From CALMKX01 sp036274895 (GTDB taxonomy: Bacteria; Acidobacteriota; Thermoanaerobaculia; Multivoradales; SZUA-115), in contig DASUEU010000082.1 of NCBI GenBank assembly GCA_036274895.1, positions 1-64,000 on the forward strand: a DNA stretch of 64,000 nt. The letters are read 5' to 3'. This document shows, one piece after another, positions 33,745-44,079 of the stretch. A program made the position numbers and the translations under genes. The notes beneath the pieces are model-generated. The model made no database searches and had not been told where the DNA came from. It saw nothing but the letters and a program-made list of their open reading frames with translations. How positions within the stretch are numbered: the stretch's first letter is position 1; every line of letters starts with the position of its first letter.

Positions 33745-34855
33745 GAGGCAAACCGAAAAGCTTCCCCGGCGAGGCCAGAAAGGCCGCGAGCTCAGCGCGG
33801 ATTTCCTCCTCCGCAATGCCCTCGACCATCCGTCCCTGGCCCAGTCGTTCGGCCAGGACCCAGGTCAGGCCCGACTCCTTGGCCTTCTTGTCCCGCGCCA
33901 TCAGGGTGAGCAGCTCGTCAACCTCGAAGGCCGGCAGGGGCGGCAGGCCGAGGCGGGCGATCAGCGCAGCGAGCCGCCGAGCCGCCCCCTGGTCGAGCCC
34001 GCGAGCGAGCGAGAGTCGCAGGGCGAACAGCATGCCCCAGGCCACGGCCTCGCCATGCCGCAGCCCGAGGTAGCCGGCCGCGGTCTCGAGAGCGTGGCCC
34101 AAGGTGTGGCCGAAGTTGAGCAGCCGGCGCTGGTCCTGCTCCGTGGGGTCGAGCTCGACCACCGCGATCTTGGCCCGAGCCGCTGCCGCCACCACCGGCC
34201 CGAGCTGCTCCGGGTCACGGGCCAGGAGCGACGACAGGTGCTCTTCGACCGCCGCGAACAGTGCCGGATCGAGGAGGAAGCCCATCTTGACCACCTCGGC
34301 CAGACCGGAGCGGACCTCCTCCGGCGGCAGGGTCGCCAGGACGCTCGTGTCCGCCACCACGTAGCGAGGGTGGTGGAAGGCGCCCACCAGGTTCTTCGCC
34401 GCCGGCAGATCGACGCCGGTCTTGCCGCCGATGGCGGCGTCCACCTGGGCCAACAGGGTGGTCGGCACCTGCGCCACTTCGATGCCGCGGGTGAAGCAGG
34501 CGGCGACGAAGCCCCCGACGTCGCAGGCACTGCCGCCACCGAAGGCGATCAGCCGGCTGTCGCGCTTGCCGCCGGCCAGGGCCATCCTCTGCCACAGCTC
34601 ACCGGCCGTGGCCAGGGTCTTTGCCGCCTCCCCCTCGGCGATTTCGAGGACCTCGGCGCGCCGGGCCCCGGCCAGCGCGGCCTCGAGCCGGGAACCGTGG
34701 AGGCCCCAGACCCGGGGCGTGGTGACGACGAAGACGAGGCGGCCCTCGAGCCAGGCGGTCAAGGCCGGAGCCGCTGCCTGCAGGGCACCGAACCCGGCCC
34801 AGAGGCTGGTCTCGCCGCCGGGATGGGCGAGGGTGAGCCGTTCCACGCGGCTCAA
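33740..34855 (-). CDS. aroB: 3-dehydroquinate synthase
   Basis: Second step of the shikimate pathway. 371 residues from the TTG at 34855, chosen because GGGGAGG lies 9 nt ahead; a GTG at 34846 is an alternative. GGGSACDVGGFVAACFTRG is the NAD/metal region, PTTLLAQVDAAIGGKTG and FHHPRYV the substrate loops, and NFGHTLGHA carries metal-binding His. It starts 16 bp after aspS. aroC is in the same window on the other strand. Confidence 0.94.
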   Translation of the reverse strand: MSRVERLTLAHPGGETSLWAGFGALQAAAPALTAWLEGRLVFVVTTPRVWGLHGSRLEAALAGARRAEVLEIAEGEAAKTLATAGELWQRMALAGGKRDSRLIAFGGGSACDVGGFVAACFTRGIEVAQVPTTLLAQVDAAIGGKTGVDLPAAKNLVGAFHHPRYVVADTSVLATLPPEEVRSGLAEVVKMGFLLDPALFAAVEEHLSSLLARDPEQLGPVVAAAARAKIAVVELDPTEQDQRRLLNFGHTLGHALETAAGYLGLRHGEAVAWGMLFALRLSLARGLDQGAARRLAALIARLGLPPLPAFEVDELLTLMARDKKAKESGLTWVLAERLGQGRMVEGIAEEEIRAELAAFLASPGKLFGLPL

Positions 34856-34871
34856 GGGCCGCCGCCTCCCC

Positions 34872-36658
<1,787 letters not shown>

Positions 36659-36662
<4 letters not shown>

Positions 36663-37201
36663 CGGGTCACGATCTCCGTGCCGTCACCCAGGACCTCGCG
36701 ATAGCGCTCCTTGAGCGCGATGTAGCGGTCTCGGATCTCGGCGATGTTGCGCCGCTCTTCGTCCGTCAGCGGCCGGACCACCTTGGCCGGCACGCCCATC
36801 ACCAGGTGCCCGGCGGGCACCCTCTTGCCCGGCGGCACCAGTGCGCCGGCTCCCACCTGCGCCTCGGTCTCCACCACCGCGCCGTCGAGCACCCGGGCGC
36901 CGATGCCGATCAGAGCACCGTCCTCGATGGTACAGCCGTGGAGCATGGCGCTGTGACCGACCACCACCCCCTTGCCGAGCACCAGGGGATAGAGCTCGTG
37001 GGTGACGTGGAGGATGGTGCCGTCCTGGATGTTGCAGCCGTCACCGATGCGGATGGTGTTGACGTCGCCCCGGGCGGCGGTGTTGAACCAGAAGGAAACG
37101 TCGGCTCCCAGCTCGATGTCCCCTGACAGCTCGGCACTGGGGGCCAGGAAGACCCGGGCTCCCAGCTTCGGTACCTGGCCGAGGTAGGGGTAGAGGGGCA
37201 T
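36659..37201 (-). CDS. Gamma-carbonic anhydrase-family protein
   Basis: 180 residues of left-handed beta-helix with a C-terminal helix. Metal-ligand histidines are present: His65/His68 (LHVTHE) and the His83/His88 pair (VGHSAMLHGC) with the 5-residue spacing of archaeal Cam. The catalytic acidic loop of true Cam is absent, as in YrdA/PaaY-type homologues, so activity is uncertain. It is the first gene of the aspS operon; a TAGATT at 37242-37247 could be its -10. Confidence 0.9.
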
Positions 37202-37241
37202 GGTTCGAATGGCTGAGCCGGAGGGGCTCTGGAGGGGGGGA

Positions 37242-37247
37242 AATCTA
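37242..37247 (-). promoter_or_regulatory. -10-like TAGATT for the gamma-carbonic anhydrase-aspS operon
   Basis: It lies in the 84-bp divergent gap and would give a leader of about 35 nt before the ATG at 37201. A plus-strand TATGCT is 15 bp away. Confidence 0.35.
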
Positions 37248-37262
37248 GCACGGGGGAGGGGA

Positions 37263-37268
37263 TATGCT
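37263..37268 (+). promoter_or_regulatory. -10-like TATGCT for the glycosyltransferase gene
   Basis: 17 nt separate it from the ATG at 37286, so the leader would be about 10 nt. It has no evident Shine-Dalgarno. Confidence 0.35.
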
Positions 37269-37285
37269 CCGGCCTCCTCCTCACC

Positions 37286-37993
37286 ATGAGCGACCCGGCC
37301 GCCACCATCGACGTCGTCATCCCGGCCTTGAACGAGGAGGCATCACTACCTCTCGTGCTCGCCGACCTGCCTCGTGCCTGCTTGCGCCGGATCGTGGTGG
37401 CCGACAACGGCTCTCACGACCGAACCGCCGAGGTGGCGCGGGAGGGCGGCGCCGAGGTGGTGCCGGCCCCCCGGCCCGGCTACGGCAGCGCCTGCCTGGC
37501 GGGCCTGGCCCACCTGCGGGCGACCGGACCGCCCGGGGTGGTGGTATTCGTCGACGCCGACTACTCCGACCACCCGGAGGAGCTGCCGATCCTGGTGGCG
37601 CCGATCCTCGCCGGCCGCTCCGACCTGGTGATCGGCTCGCGCATCCTCGGGCGGCGGGAGCGCGGTGCCCTGCTGCCCCAGGCCCGGGCCGGGAACCTGG
37701 TGGCCTGCTGGTTGATCCGCCTGCTCTACCGCCATCGCTACACCGACCTCGGCCCCTTCCGGGCCATCCGCTGGACGGCGCTCGAGAGGCTCGGCATGCA
37801 CGATCCCGACTTCGGTTGGACAGCGGAGATGCAGGTCAAGGCCCTGCGCTGCGGCCTGTCCGTCGAAGAAGCTCCGGTCTCCTACCGGCGGCGGGTGGGA
37901 GTCTCGAAGATCACCGGCACGGTGGCCGGCACCCTGCGCGCCGGCTACAAGATCCTGTGGACCGTTCTGCGCTACAGCGGAGGTAAAGCATGA
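37286..37993 (+). CDS. Family 2 glycosyltransferase
   Basis: 235 residues, GT-A fold. VVIPALNEEASLP begins the nucleotide-binding domain, DADYSDHP is the metal-binding DxD region and the acceptor site includes FGWTAEMQVKAL. No C-terminal membrane helices, unlike many polyprenyl-phosphate mannosyltransferase homologues, so it is soluble or peripheral. The donor and acceptor are unknown. The thioesterase gene overlaps its stop by 4 bp. Confidence 0.9.
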   Translation: MSDPAATIDVVIPALNEEASLPLVLADLPRACLRRIVVADNGSHDRTAEVAREGGAEVVPAPRPGYGSACLAGLAHLRATGPPGVVVFVDADYSDHPEELPILVAPILAGRSDLVIGSRILGRRERGALLPQARAGNLVACWLIRLLYRHRYTDLGPFRAIRWTALERLGMHDPDFGWTAEMQVKALRCGLSVEEAPVSYRRRVGVSKITGTVAGTLRAGYKILWTVLRYSGGKA

Positions 37994-38454
37994 GCGCTGG
38001 CCTGGCAGACCATCCTCTGGGCACCGTCGAAGTCGAGCTCGAGGTGCGCTACGCCGAGACCGACCAGATGGGCCTGGTGCACCATTCCAACTACCTCGTG
38101 TGGTTCGAGGTGGCGCGCACTCGCCTGTGCGCCGGCACGGGTATTCCCTACGCCGAGGTCGAGGCCAGCGGCTATCTGCTGGTGGTCACCGGCGCTCAGC
38201 TGTCCTATCGGCGTGGCGCCCGCTACGGCGACACCGTGCGGGTGCTCTGCCGGCTCGAGAAGTTGGCCAGCCGCAGCCTCTCCTTCGGTTACGAGGTGCG
38301 GCGTGGTCGCGAGCTGCTGACCACCGGCCGGACCGACCACGTCTGGGTGGAAGCGGCGACCGGGCGCCCCTGCCGGGCCCCCGAGAATCTCCGCGCGGGC
38401 TTCGAGAGGATGCGCTCCCCTGACGACCTTGACGACACGGCGTCTTTCCAGTAG
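37990..38454 (+). CDS. Hotdog-fold acyl-CoA thioesterase (YbgC/4-HBT type)
   Basis: 154 residues. The signature VRYAETDQMGLVHHSNYLVWFEVART contains the catalytic Asp in the 4-hydroxybenzoyl-CoA thioesterase pattern (residues about 17-42). YbgC proteins hydrolyse short acyl-CoAs; the substrate here is unknown. It is translationally coupled to the glycosyltransferase (4-bp overlap) and is followed by the toxin-antitoxin pair. Confidence 0.92.
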   Translation: MSAGLADHPLGTVEVELEVRYAETDQMGLVHHSNYLVWFEVARTRLCAGTGIPYAEVEASGYLLVVTGAQLSYRRGARYGDTVRVLCRLEKLASRSLSFGYEVRRGRELLTTGRTDHVWVEAATGRPCRAPENLRAGFERMRSPDDLDDTASFQ

Positions 38455-38457
38455 CTT
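38452..38457 (+). promoter_or_regulatory. -10-like TAGCTT before the antitoxin-like gene
   Basis: The hexamer begins with the stop codon of the thioesterase gene and lies 9 nt before the ATG at 38467, without a Shine-Dalgarno. A leaderless transcript for the pair is possible, but read-through from upstream is as likely. Confidence 0.3.
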
Positions 38458-38466
38458 GCCTGCATC

Positions 38467-39129
38467 ATGAAGAAAGCTCGCTCAGCTCGGATTCAGCCTG
38501 TGGCCGAGGAGCGGAATCTGCCCTACGAAGTCGGCCCCTCGAAGGCTCCCCCCACGATCGGCGAGGAGGTTGCCGTGTACGGCTCGCCGGCAACCTCCCG
38601 CGAGCCCGGCTCGGCCTTCGAATGGCGGTTGGTCGAGGCGGTGCTCGCCAAGGTCACCGATCTCGCGCGCCGCTATTCGGCGGGCGGCAGGTCGCTCTCC
38701 GAGCTCGGCTCCCCCGAGGAGCTGGCGGCCCGGATGGTCGACACCCTCCCCTCCCCTTCGCCGTGGAACGATCAGATTGGTCCGTTTTACTCCGCCCAGC
38801 AGATCGGCCGGGTGCTCGGCGGTATCTCGCGCCAGGCCGTGGCCGAGCGGCGTGCTCGTCGCACCCTCCTCGCTCTGCGCACCGCTGACGGCGTCCTGGT
38901 CTATCCCACCTTCCAGTTCGACGAGCACCACCGGGTCCTGCCAGGGCTCGCCGAGGTGCTGCAGACCCTCGCAGCCTCGGGTGTCGACGACTGGACCCTC
39001 GCCGGCTGGCTTTGCTCTCCCCTCAGTTCCCTCGACCGCCGCACGCCGGTCGAATGGCTGCGCCGGGGTGAGGACCCCACCCGCCTCGTGGCCGTGGCGC
39101 GCGACGCCGGCCGGCGCTTCGCCCAGTGA
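38467..39129 (+). CDS. MbcA/ParS-like antitoxin with HTH, partner of the RES protein
   Basis: 220 residues. The middle (about 115-165) has a helix-turn-helix pattern, YSAQQIGRVLGGISRQAVAERR, with a short wing. The C-terminus, TPVEWLRRGEDPTRLVAVARDA, matches the toxin-binding domain of MbcA/ParS (DUF2384) antitoxins. The N-terminal 50 residues look disordered. The downstream RES gene overlaps its stop by 4 bp, the usual antitoxin-first order. By family it would bind and block the RES active site and repress its own promoter. Confidence 0.8.
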   Translation: MKKARSARIQPVAEERNLPYEVGPSKAPPTIGEEVAVYGSPATSREPGSAFEWRLVEAVLAKVTDLARRYSAGGRSLSELGSPEELAARMVDTLPSPSPWNDQIGPFYSAQQIGRVLGGISRQAVAERRARRTLLALRTADGVLVYPTFQFDEHHRVLPGLAEVLQTLAASGVDDWTLAGWLCSPLSSLDRRTPVEWLRRGEDPTRLVAVARDAGRRFAQ

Positions 39130-39782
39130 GCCCGAGCCGCACCTCCCCTTCCCTCCCGGCCCCACCGTCGGGGCCGGGGGCCCTGTCCGGGTTTCCGCGC
39201 GTCACCCTCGGGCCGGAGGCGACCCTCTATCGCGTGGCCCGGCGGGGTTATGGTCCCTGGTGGTTCGGCAACACGGGGGCGGGCCGCTTCGACCTGCCCG
39301 CTCCCGAAGGCACCTGCTATCTGGCCGCCGATCCCCTCGCCGCCCTGCTCGAGATCCTCGGACCGGACCGGTTGGGCGGAGCGGTGGCCGATGCCTTGTT
39401 CGCCACCCGCGTGCTCCACGAGCTCCGGCTGCCGGCGGCCCGCTCTCTCGCCGACCTGATCTCGCGCCGGACCGCCGGGTGGGGCCTCACCCACGAGATC
39501 CACACCCTGGTGCCCTACGAGCTGCCACGAGCCTGGGCTGGAGCCTTGCGCGCCGTGGGTGCGGAGGGCGTGCGCTACTTCCTGCGCCACGACCCCGGCG
39601 CCGAAGTCGGCTATGCGCTCTTCGAAGCGCAAGGCGAGCGGACGGACTGGCCTCTCGGCCGCGAGCTGGTCATCGATCGCGCCCTGCTCGATCGCCTCGA
39701 ACGGGAGACCGGCATCCGCACCCTGCCGGTTCCCAGCAGCCGCGAGCTGACCTTCGCCTCCTTCGGGTCCGAGACGGCCTGA
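39126..39782 (+). CDS. RES-domain protein, NAD+-directed toxin family
   Basis: 218 residues. RES proteins degrade NAD+ or ADP-ribosylate targets. Tyr35-Arg36 (LYRVARRG), Tyr65 (CYLAAD) and Glu76 (ALLEIL) match the R and E of the family. The Ser normally found in a YxSR-like segment is not evident: the matching stretch is GVRYFLRHDP with Leu153. This may be a divergent subfamily or an attenuated enzyme. It is coupled to the antitoxin-like gene. The start at 39126 adds a Ser/Pro-rich N-terminus; a later start is possible. Confidence 0.82.
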   Translation: MSPSRTSPSLPAPPSGPGALSGFPRVTLGPEATLYRVARRGYGPWWFGNTGAGRFDLPAPEGTCYLAADPLAALLEILGPDRLGGAVADALFATRVLHELRLPAARSLADLISRRTAGWGLTHEIHTLVPYELPRAWAGALRAVGAEGVRYFLRHDPGAEVGYALFEAQGERTDWPLGRELVIDRALLDRLERETGIRTLPVPSSRELTFASFGSETA

Positions 39783-39788
39783 TATCCT
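39783..39788 (+). promoter_or_regulatory. -10-like TATCCT just before aroC
   Basis: Seven bases separate the hexamer from the GTG at 39796, and there is no Shine-Dalgarno. It would let aroC be transcribed independently of the RES module as a leaderless mRNA. Confidence 0.4.
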
Positions 39789-39795
39789 CGCGGGC

Positions 39796-40977
39796 GTGTT
39801 CGCCCGCCTGCGACTGACCACCGGCGGCGAGAGCCATGGCCCGGGGCTCACCGCCGTCCTCACCGGCCTGCCCGCCGGTCTCGCCGTCGATCGCGCCCTG
39901 CTCGACCGCGAGCTGGCTCGCCGCCAGCACGGCTTCGGCCGGGGGGCACGGATGAAGATCGAGCAGGATCGGGCCGAGATCCGCGGCGGCGTGCGGGGCG
40001 GCGAGACCCTGGGCTCCCCCGTGGTGCTGTGGATCGAGAACCGGGACTACCCCGCCTGGGAGCCCATCATGAGTCCGGCCGAGGTGGACCCCCGCCGGGC
40101 CGAGCAGCGCCGCGTCAAGACCCCTCGCCCCGGCCACGCCGACCTCGCCGGGGCCCTCAAGTACCTGCGCCGGGACCCCCGCGACGTCCTCGAGCGCGCC
40201 TCCGCGCGCGAGACCGCCGCCAAAGTGGCCGCCGGGGCCTTCGCCAAGATGCTGCTCGCCGAGCTGGGGGTCGAGATCCGAAGCGGCGTGCGCTTCCTGG
40301 GGCCGATCGGCGCCGAGCGGCCGACACCGACTTGGGAAGAGCTCTCGATGGTCGATGACACTTCTCCGCTGCGGGCGATCGACCGCCACCTCGAAGGGGA
40401 GATGGTCGCCCTGGTCGAGCAGGCCAAGAAGGCCGGAGAGACCCTGGGCGGCGCGGTGACGGTGGTCGCCCACGGGGTGCCCACCGGCCTGGGCTCCCAC
40501 GTCCACTGGGCCGACAAGCTCGACGGCCGGCTGGCCCAGGCGATGATGTCCGTGCCGGCCGTCAAGGCGGTCGAGATCGGCGCCGGCATCGCCGCCAGCC
40601 AGGGTTTCGGCAGCGAGGCCCACGACGCCATCGAGCGCGATGAGGACGGCAACTGGCGGCGCCCCACCAACCGCGCCGGGGGCCTCGAAGGGGGCATCAC
40701 CAACGGCGAGGACGTGGTCGTGACCCTCTACAAGAAGCCGATCGCCACGCTGATCAAGGGCCTGCCCAGCGTCGACCTGGACACCGGCGACGCGGTGCTC
40801 TCGCAGTACGAGCGCTCGGACATCACCGCCCTACCCGCGGCGGGCGTGATCGCCGAGGCCGTGCTCGCCCTGGTGCTGGCCGACGCCCTGCTCGAGAAGG
40901 TCGGAGGCGACTCGCTGGCCGAGGTGAAGGCCCACCTCGAGGCCACCCGCAGCCTCCAGCGGAACTGGCCCGGCTAG
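39796..40977 (+). CDS. aroC: Chorismate synthase
   Basis: Last common step to chorismate; needs reduced FMN. 393 residues. TTGGESHGPGLTAVL at the start, the RRQHGFGRGARM region, RPGHADLAGALKY and RASARETAAKVAAGAFA are all family signatures. GTG start at 39796 matches the family N-terminus. aroB is about 5 kb away on the opposite strand. Confidence 0.97.
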   Translation: MFARLRLTTGGESHGPGLTAVLTGLPAGLAVDRALLDRELARRQHGFGRGARMKIEQDRAEIRGGVRGGETLGSPVVLWIENRDYPAWEPIMSPAEVDPRRAEQRRVKTPRPGHADLAGALKYLRRDPRDVLERASARETAAKVAAGAFAKMLLAELGVEIRSGVRFLGPIGAERPTPTWEELSMVDDTSPLRAIDRHLEGEMVALVEQAKKAGETLGGAVTVVAHGVPTGLGSHVHWADKLDGRLAQAMMSVPAVKAVEIGAGIAASQGFGSEAHDAIERDEDGNWRRPTNRAGGLEGGITNGEDVVVTLYKKPIATLIKGLPSVDLDTGDAVLSQYERSDITALPAAGVIAEAVLALVLADALLEKVGGDSLAEVKAHLEATRSLQRNWPG

Positions 40978-40995
40978 CGGGTCGACGGAGCCTCC

Positions 40996-42750
40996 ATGGA
41001 CAACGCCGAGATCGCCCGCCACCTCTCGGACGCCGCAGACCTCCTGGAGATCCAGGGAGAGAACCCCTTCCGGATCCGGGCCTATCGCAACGCGGTGCAC
41101 ACGGTCGAGGCGGAGACCATCCCCCTGCGCCGCCGCGTGGCCGAAGGCTTCGACCTCACCCAGCTCCCCGGCATCGGCAAGGACATGGCCTCCCACATCC
41201 GCGAGATGGTCGGCACCGGCCGCCTCCTGGTGCTCGAGCAGTTGGCGCGTGAGATCCCTCTCTCGCTGCTGGACCTGATGCGCATCCAGGGGGTCGGTCC
41301 CAAGAAGGCCAAGCGGCTGTGGCAGGAGCTCGGGGTGACCGACGTGGACGGCCTCGAGGCCGCTGCCCGGGCCGGCCGCGTAGCCGAGCTCGAGGGCTTC
41401 GGGGAGAAGAGCCAGGCGAAGATCCTCGCCGGCATCGCCGAGGCGCGCCAGCACTCCGAGCGGATGCGCATCGACCAGGCCGACCGCGTGGTCCAGCCCC
41501 TGCTCGAGCACCTCGCCAGGCTCGAGGAGGTGGAACGGCTGGAGGTGGCCGGCAGCTGGCGCCGGCGCAAGGAGACCATCGGGGATCTCGACCTGCTGGC
41601 CATCGCCTCCGATCCCGGGCCGGTGATGGCGGCCTTCACCGGCTATGACGGCGTCGAGCGCATCGAAGGCGCCGGCTCCACCCGCGGCTCGGTGGTGCTC
41701 GGCTCGGGGCTGCACGTCGACCTGCGGGTGGTGCCCCGCGAGAGCTACGGCGCGGCGATGGTCTACTTCACCGGCTCGAAGGAGCACAACGTCAAGCTGC
41801 GCGGCCGGGCCGTGGACCGGGGCCTGCGGATCAACGAGTACGGCGTCTTCCGCATCCCCCCGGGGGAAGACACGGAGGACCCGCGCGACGGCGAGAGGGT
41901 GGCCGGCGAGGAGGAAGCGGACGTCTACGCCAGCGTGGGGCTGCCATGGATCCCCCCCGAGCTGCGGGAGGACCGCGGGGAGATCGCCGCCGCCGAGGCC
42001 CGCGAGCTACCCGAGCTGATCACTCTCGAAGACCTGCGGGGCGACCTGCAGATGCACTCCACGTGGTCGGACGGCAAGGCCTCGATCGACGCCATGGTCT
42101 CGACCTGCGCGGCCCGGGGCTACGAGTACCTGGCGCTCACGGACCACTCGAAGTCCCTGGCCATGACCCGGGGACTCGATGCCAAGCGCCTGCGGGAACA
42201 GTGGCGGGAGATCGAGGAGGTCCAGGCGGCCCATCCCGAGATCCGCATCCTGAAGAGCCAGGAGATCGACATCCTGGCCGACGGGCGGCTCGATCTCGAG
42301 GACGAGATGATCGATCAGCTCGACTGGGTGCTGGTGTCGATCCATTCCCGTTTCGAGCTGCCCGCCGCGGAGCAGACCGAGCGGATCCTGAAGGCCATCG
42401 CCCACCCGCGGGTGCACATCTTCGCCCATCCCACCGGGCGACTGATCAATCAGCGCAAGCCCTACGACTTCGACCTCGACGCCGTGCTCGACGCCTGCCT
42501 GGAGCACGACGTGGCCGTGGAGCTCAACGCCCACCCGGTGCGCCTGGACTTGAAGGACACGCAGCTGATGCTGGCGAGGAAGAAGGGCGTGCGGGTAGTG
42601 ATCTCGACCGACGCCCATTCCACGACCGACCTCGCCCTCATGCCCTACGGCATCGAGCAAGCCCGCCGGGCCTGGCTGGAGCCGAAGCACGTGCTCAACA
42701 CGTTGCCGCTGGCGCAGCTGCTCGGGGTGCTGGCCAGAAAACGGGTGTAG
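40996..42750 (+). CDS. polX: Family X DNA polymerase with PHP exonuclease domain
   Basis: Gap-filling repair polymerase with 3'-5' exonuclease. 584 residues: N-terminal HhH/8-kDa region (GIGKDMASHI), palm with GSWRRRKETIGDLDLLA holding the catalytic Asp residues, and a C-terminal PHP domain (about 340-584) with DLQMHSTWSDG, LTDHSK and STDAHS metal ligands. GGAG precedes the ATG. Convergent with the TPM gene 4 bp away. Confidence 0.95.
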   Translation: MDNAEIARHLSDAADLLEIQGENPFRIRAYRNAVHTVEAETIPLRRRVAEGFDLTQLPGIGKDMASHIREMVGTGRLLVLEQLAREIPLSLLDLMRIQGVGPKKAKRLWQELGVTDVDGLEAAARAGRVAELEGFGEKSQAKILAGIAEARQHSERMRIDQADRVVQPLLEHLARLEEVERLEVAGSWRRRKETIGDLDLLAIASDPGPVMAAFTGYDGVERIEGAGSTRGSVVLGSGLHVDLRVVPRESYGAAMVYFTGSKEHNVKLRGRAVDRGLRINEYGVFRIPPGEDTEDPRDGERVAGEEEADVYASVGLPWIPPELREDRGEIAAAEARELPELITLEDLRGDLQMHSTWSDGKASIDAMVSTCAARGYEYLALTDHSKSLAMTRGLDAKRLREQWREIEEVQAAHPEIRILKSQEIDILADGRLDLEDEMIDQLDWVLVSIHSRFELPAAEQTERILKAIAHPRVHIFAHPTGRLINQRKPYDFDLDAVLDACLEHDVAVELNAHPVRLDLKDTQLMLARKKGVRVVISTDAHSTTDLALMPYGIEQARRAWLEPKHVLNTLPLAQLLGVLARKRV

Positions 42751-42754
42751 CGAC

Positions 42755-43960
42755 TCACCACCGGCCGCTCGCTCCACCACCCGAGGAGCGGCCGCCGCCG
42801 TAGCTCGAGGAGCTGCCACCGCTGGAGCTGGAGGAGCTGCCACCGCTGGAGCTGGAGGAGCTCGAGGAGCTGCTTCCAGACCCGGAGTAGCTCGAAGACC
42901 GAGAGGAATCGTCTGCCCAGGAACGGTGACGGTCCTCTCTCTCGAGGGGCCGGGTCTCGTACTCGAAGGTCCGCTCGTCGTGGCAGAAGGCGCAGTGCTC
43001 GACCACACGGACCCGCCCGCCTTGCTGGTAGGTGGCCGCCGTCACCGTGGTCTCCTCACGCCCGAAGGTCCGGGCGCCACACTTCGCGCAGACCAGATAG
43101 GGAGAGAACAACTTTCGCCTCTGCCTCTTGACGCTCAGACCACAGGGCTCGCAGAAGAAGACGAGATGATTGGTGCTTCCCACTGCCTCTTCCGCCTGCT
43201 CCGCTGCCGTCAGGTGCTTGTCGTCGACGCCTTCGTCGAGTAGCTGCATCTCGAGCTTGCAGACTGGGCACTTCGGGGGCCGCTTGGGACGGATGATCAG
43301 AAGCGCCAGGCCGCCCAGAACGAACGCAAGCCACAGGGCGGACAAAGTGAGCACGGCCGTGGACGATAGCCCTCGGCGTGTCGGCGCAAGAGGTTGGGCC
43401 ACAGCCGCCGGTATCGGGACCGGCGTCGGCTGCGCCTCGGGAAGTGGAGAGGCGCTGCCCAGCCCCAGGATCCTTTCGGCGCAGGCCCGAGCCCCCTCTA
43501 CGATCGCCCGCCCCGGCTTTCCAGCCCGGAAGTGCGGCAGCATGACGTGCCGCATCACCTCTTCGGAGCGCCGCTGCTCGACGCCACCGGCGACCCCGTC
43601 GCCCAGCACGATCTCGGCGGCGCGGTCCTCGAGCGCCACGAAGATCAACAGCCCGTTGTCCCAGCGGCCATCTCCCACCCCCCACCGATTGAACAGGGAA
43701 ACGGCGAAGTCCCGGGGCTCCCTCGCGCCGACCGTGCCGACCACCACGACGGCCAGCTCCGCGCCTCGTTCCACCTTGAGGCGATCCCCCAGCTCGTCGA
43801 GAGCCCCGAGCTGCGCCGGGTCCAGGAGGTTCACCTGATCGACCACCCAGCTGCCGGTTGGAGGAGGTGTAACTTCCTCGATCTCTACGGCCGAGAGCGC
43901 AGGGACGAGCGAGACGACCACAGTGAGGGCGGCGAGGAGGCGGTAGCACCGTGAAGCCAT
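42755..43960 (-). CDS. TPM-domain membrane protein with zinc-ribbon-like pairs and a Ser/Gly tail
   Basis: 401 residues from the ATG at 43960, which has GGGG 6 nt ahead; an ATG at 43966 is possible. Signal peptide (about 1-25), TPM domain (about 35-165; WVVDQVNLLDP, LAVVVVG, RWGVGDGRWDNGLLIFVA), one membrane helix (about 205-228), then four CxxC pairs (CPVC, CEPC, CAKC, CAFC) in the cytoplasm, and a tail of Ser runs and Gly blocks. TPM proteins act in envelope or photosystem upkeep. The Ser/Gly tail is partly built by a 24-bp tandem repeat. Confidence 0.82.
   Translation of the reverse strand: MASRCYRLLAALTVVVSLVPALSAVEIEEVTPPPTGSWVVDQVNLLDPAQLGALDELGDRLKVERGAELAVVVVGTVGAREPRDFAVSLFNRWGVGDGRWDNGLLIFVALEDRAAEIVLGDGVAGGVEQRRSEEVMRHVMLPHFRAGKPGRAIVEGARACAERILGLGSASPLPEAQPTPVPIPAAVAQPLAPTRRGLSSTAVLTLSALWLAFVLGGLALLIIRPKRPPKCPVCKLEMQLLDEGVDDKHLTAAEQAEEAVGSTNHLVFFCEPCGLSVKRQRRKLFSPYLVCAKCGARTFGREETTVTAATYQQGGRVRVVEHCAFCHDERTFEYETRPLEREDRHRSWADDSSRSSSYSGSGSSSSSSSSSSGGSSSSSSGGSSSSYGGGRSSGGGASGRW
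42807..42854. repeat. 24-bp tandem repeat, two perfect copies
   Basis: The unit at 42807-42830 is repeated exactly at 42831-42854, with a degraded third unit after it. It encodes Ser-rich/Gly blocks of the TPM protein tail, so the tail length may vary by slippage. Confidence 0.85.
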
Positions 43961-44065
43961 CGTCATCCCCTTTCTCTGGGCTGGATCCCGCTGACAATAC
44001 GCAACGAGAGAACGATCATTCCGCGCACCACTCCTCACCGCCCCGGCCCCCGGCGCCGGTCTTGC

Positions 44066-44071
44066 TAGACT
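44066..44071 (+). promoter_or_regulatory. -10-like TAGACT before the first M16 gene
   Basis: Eight bases separate it from the ATG at 44080, with no Shine-Dalgarno. A leaderless start for the M16 pair is implied. Confidence 0.4.
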
Positions 44072-44079
44072 CGGCCGCC

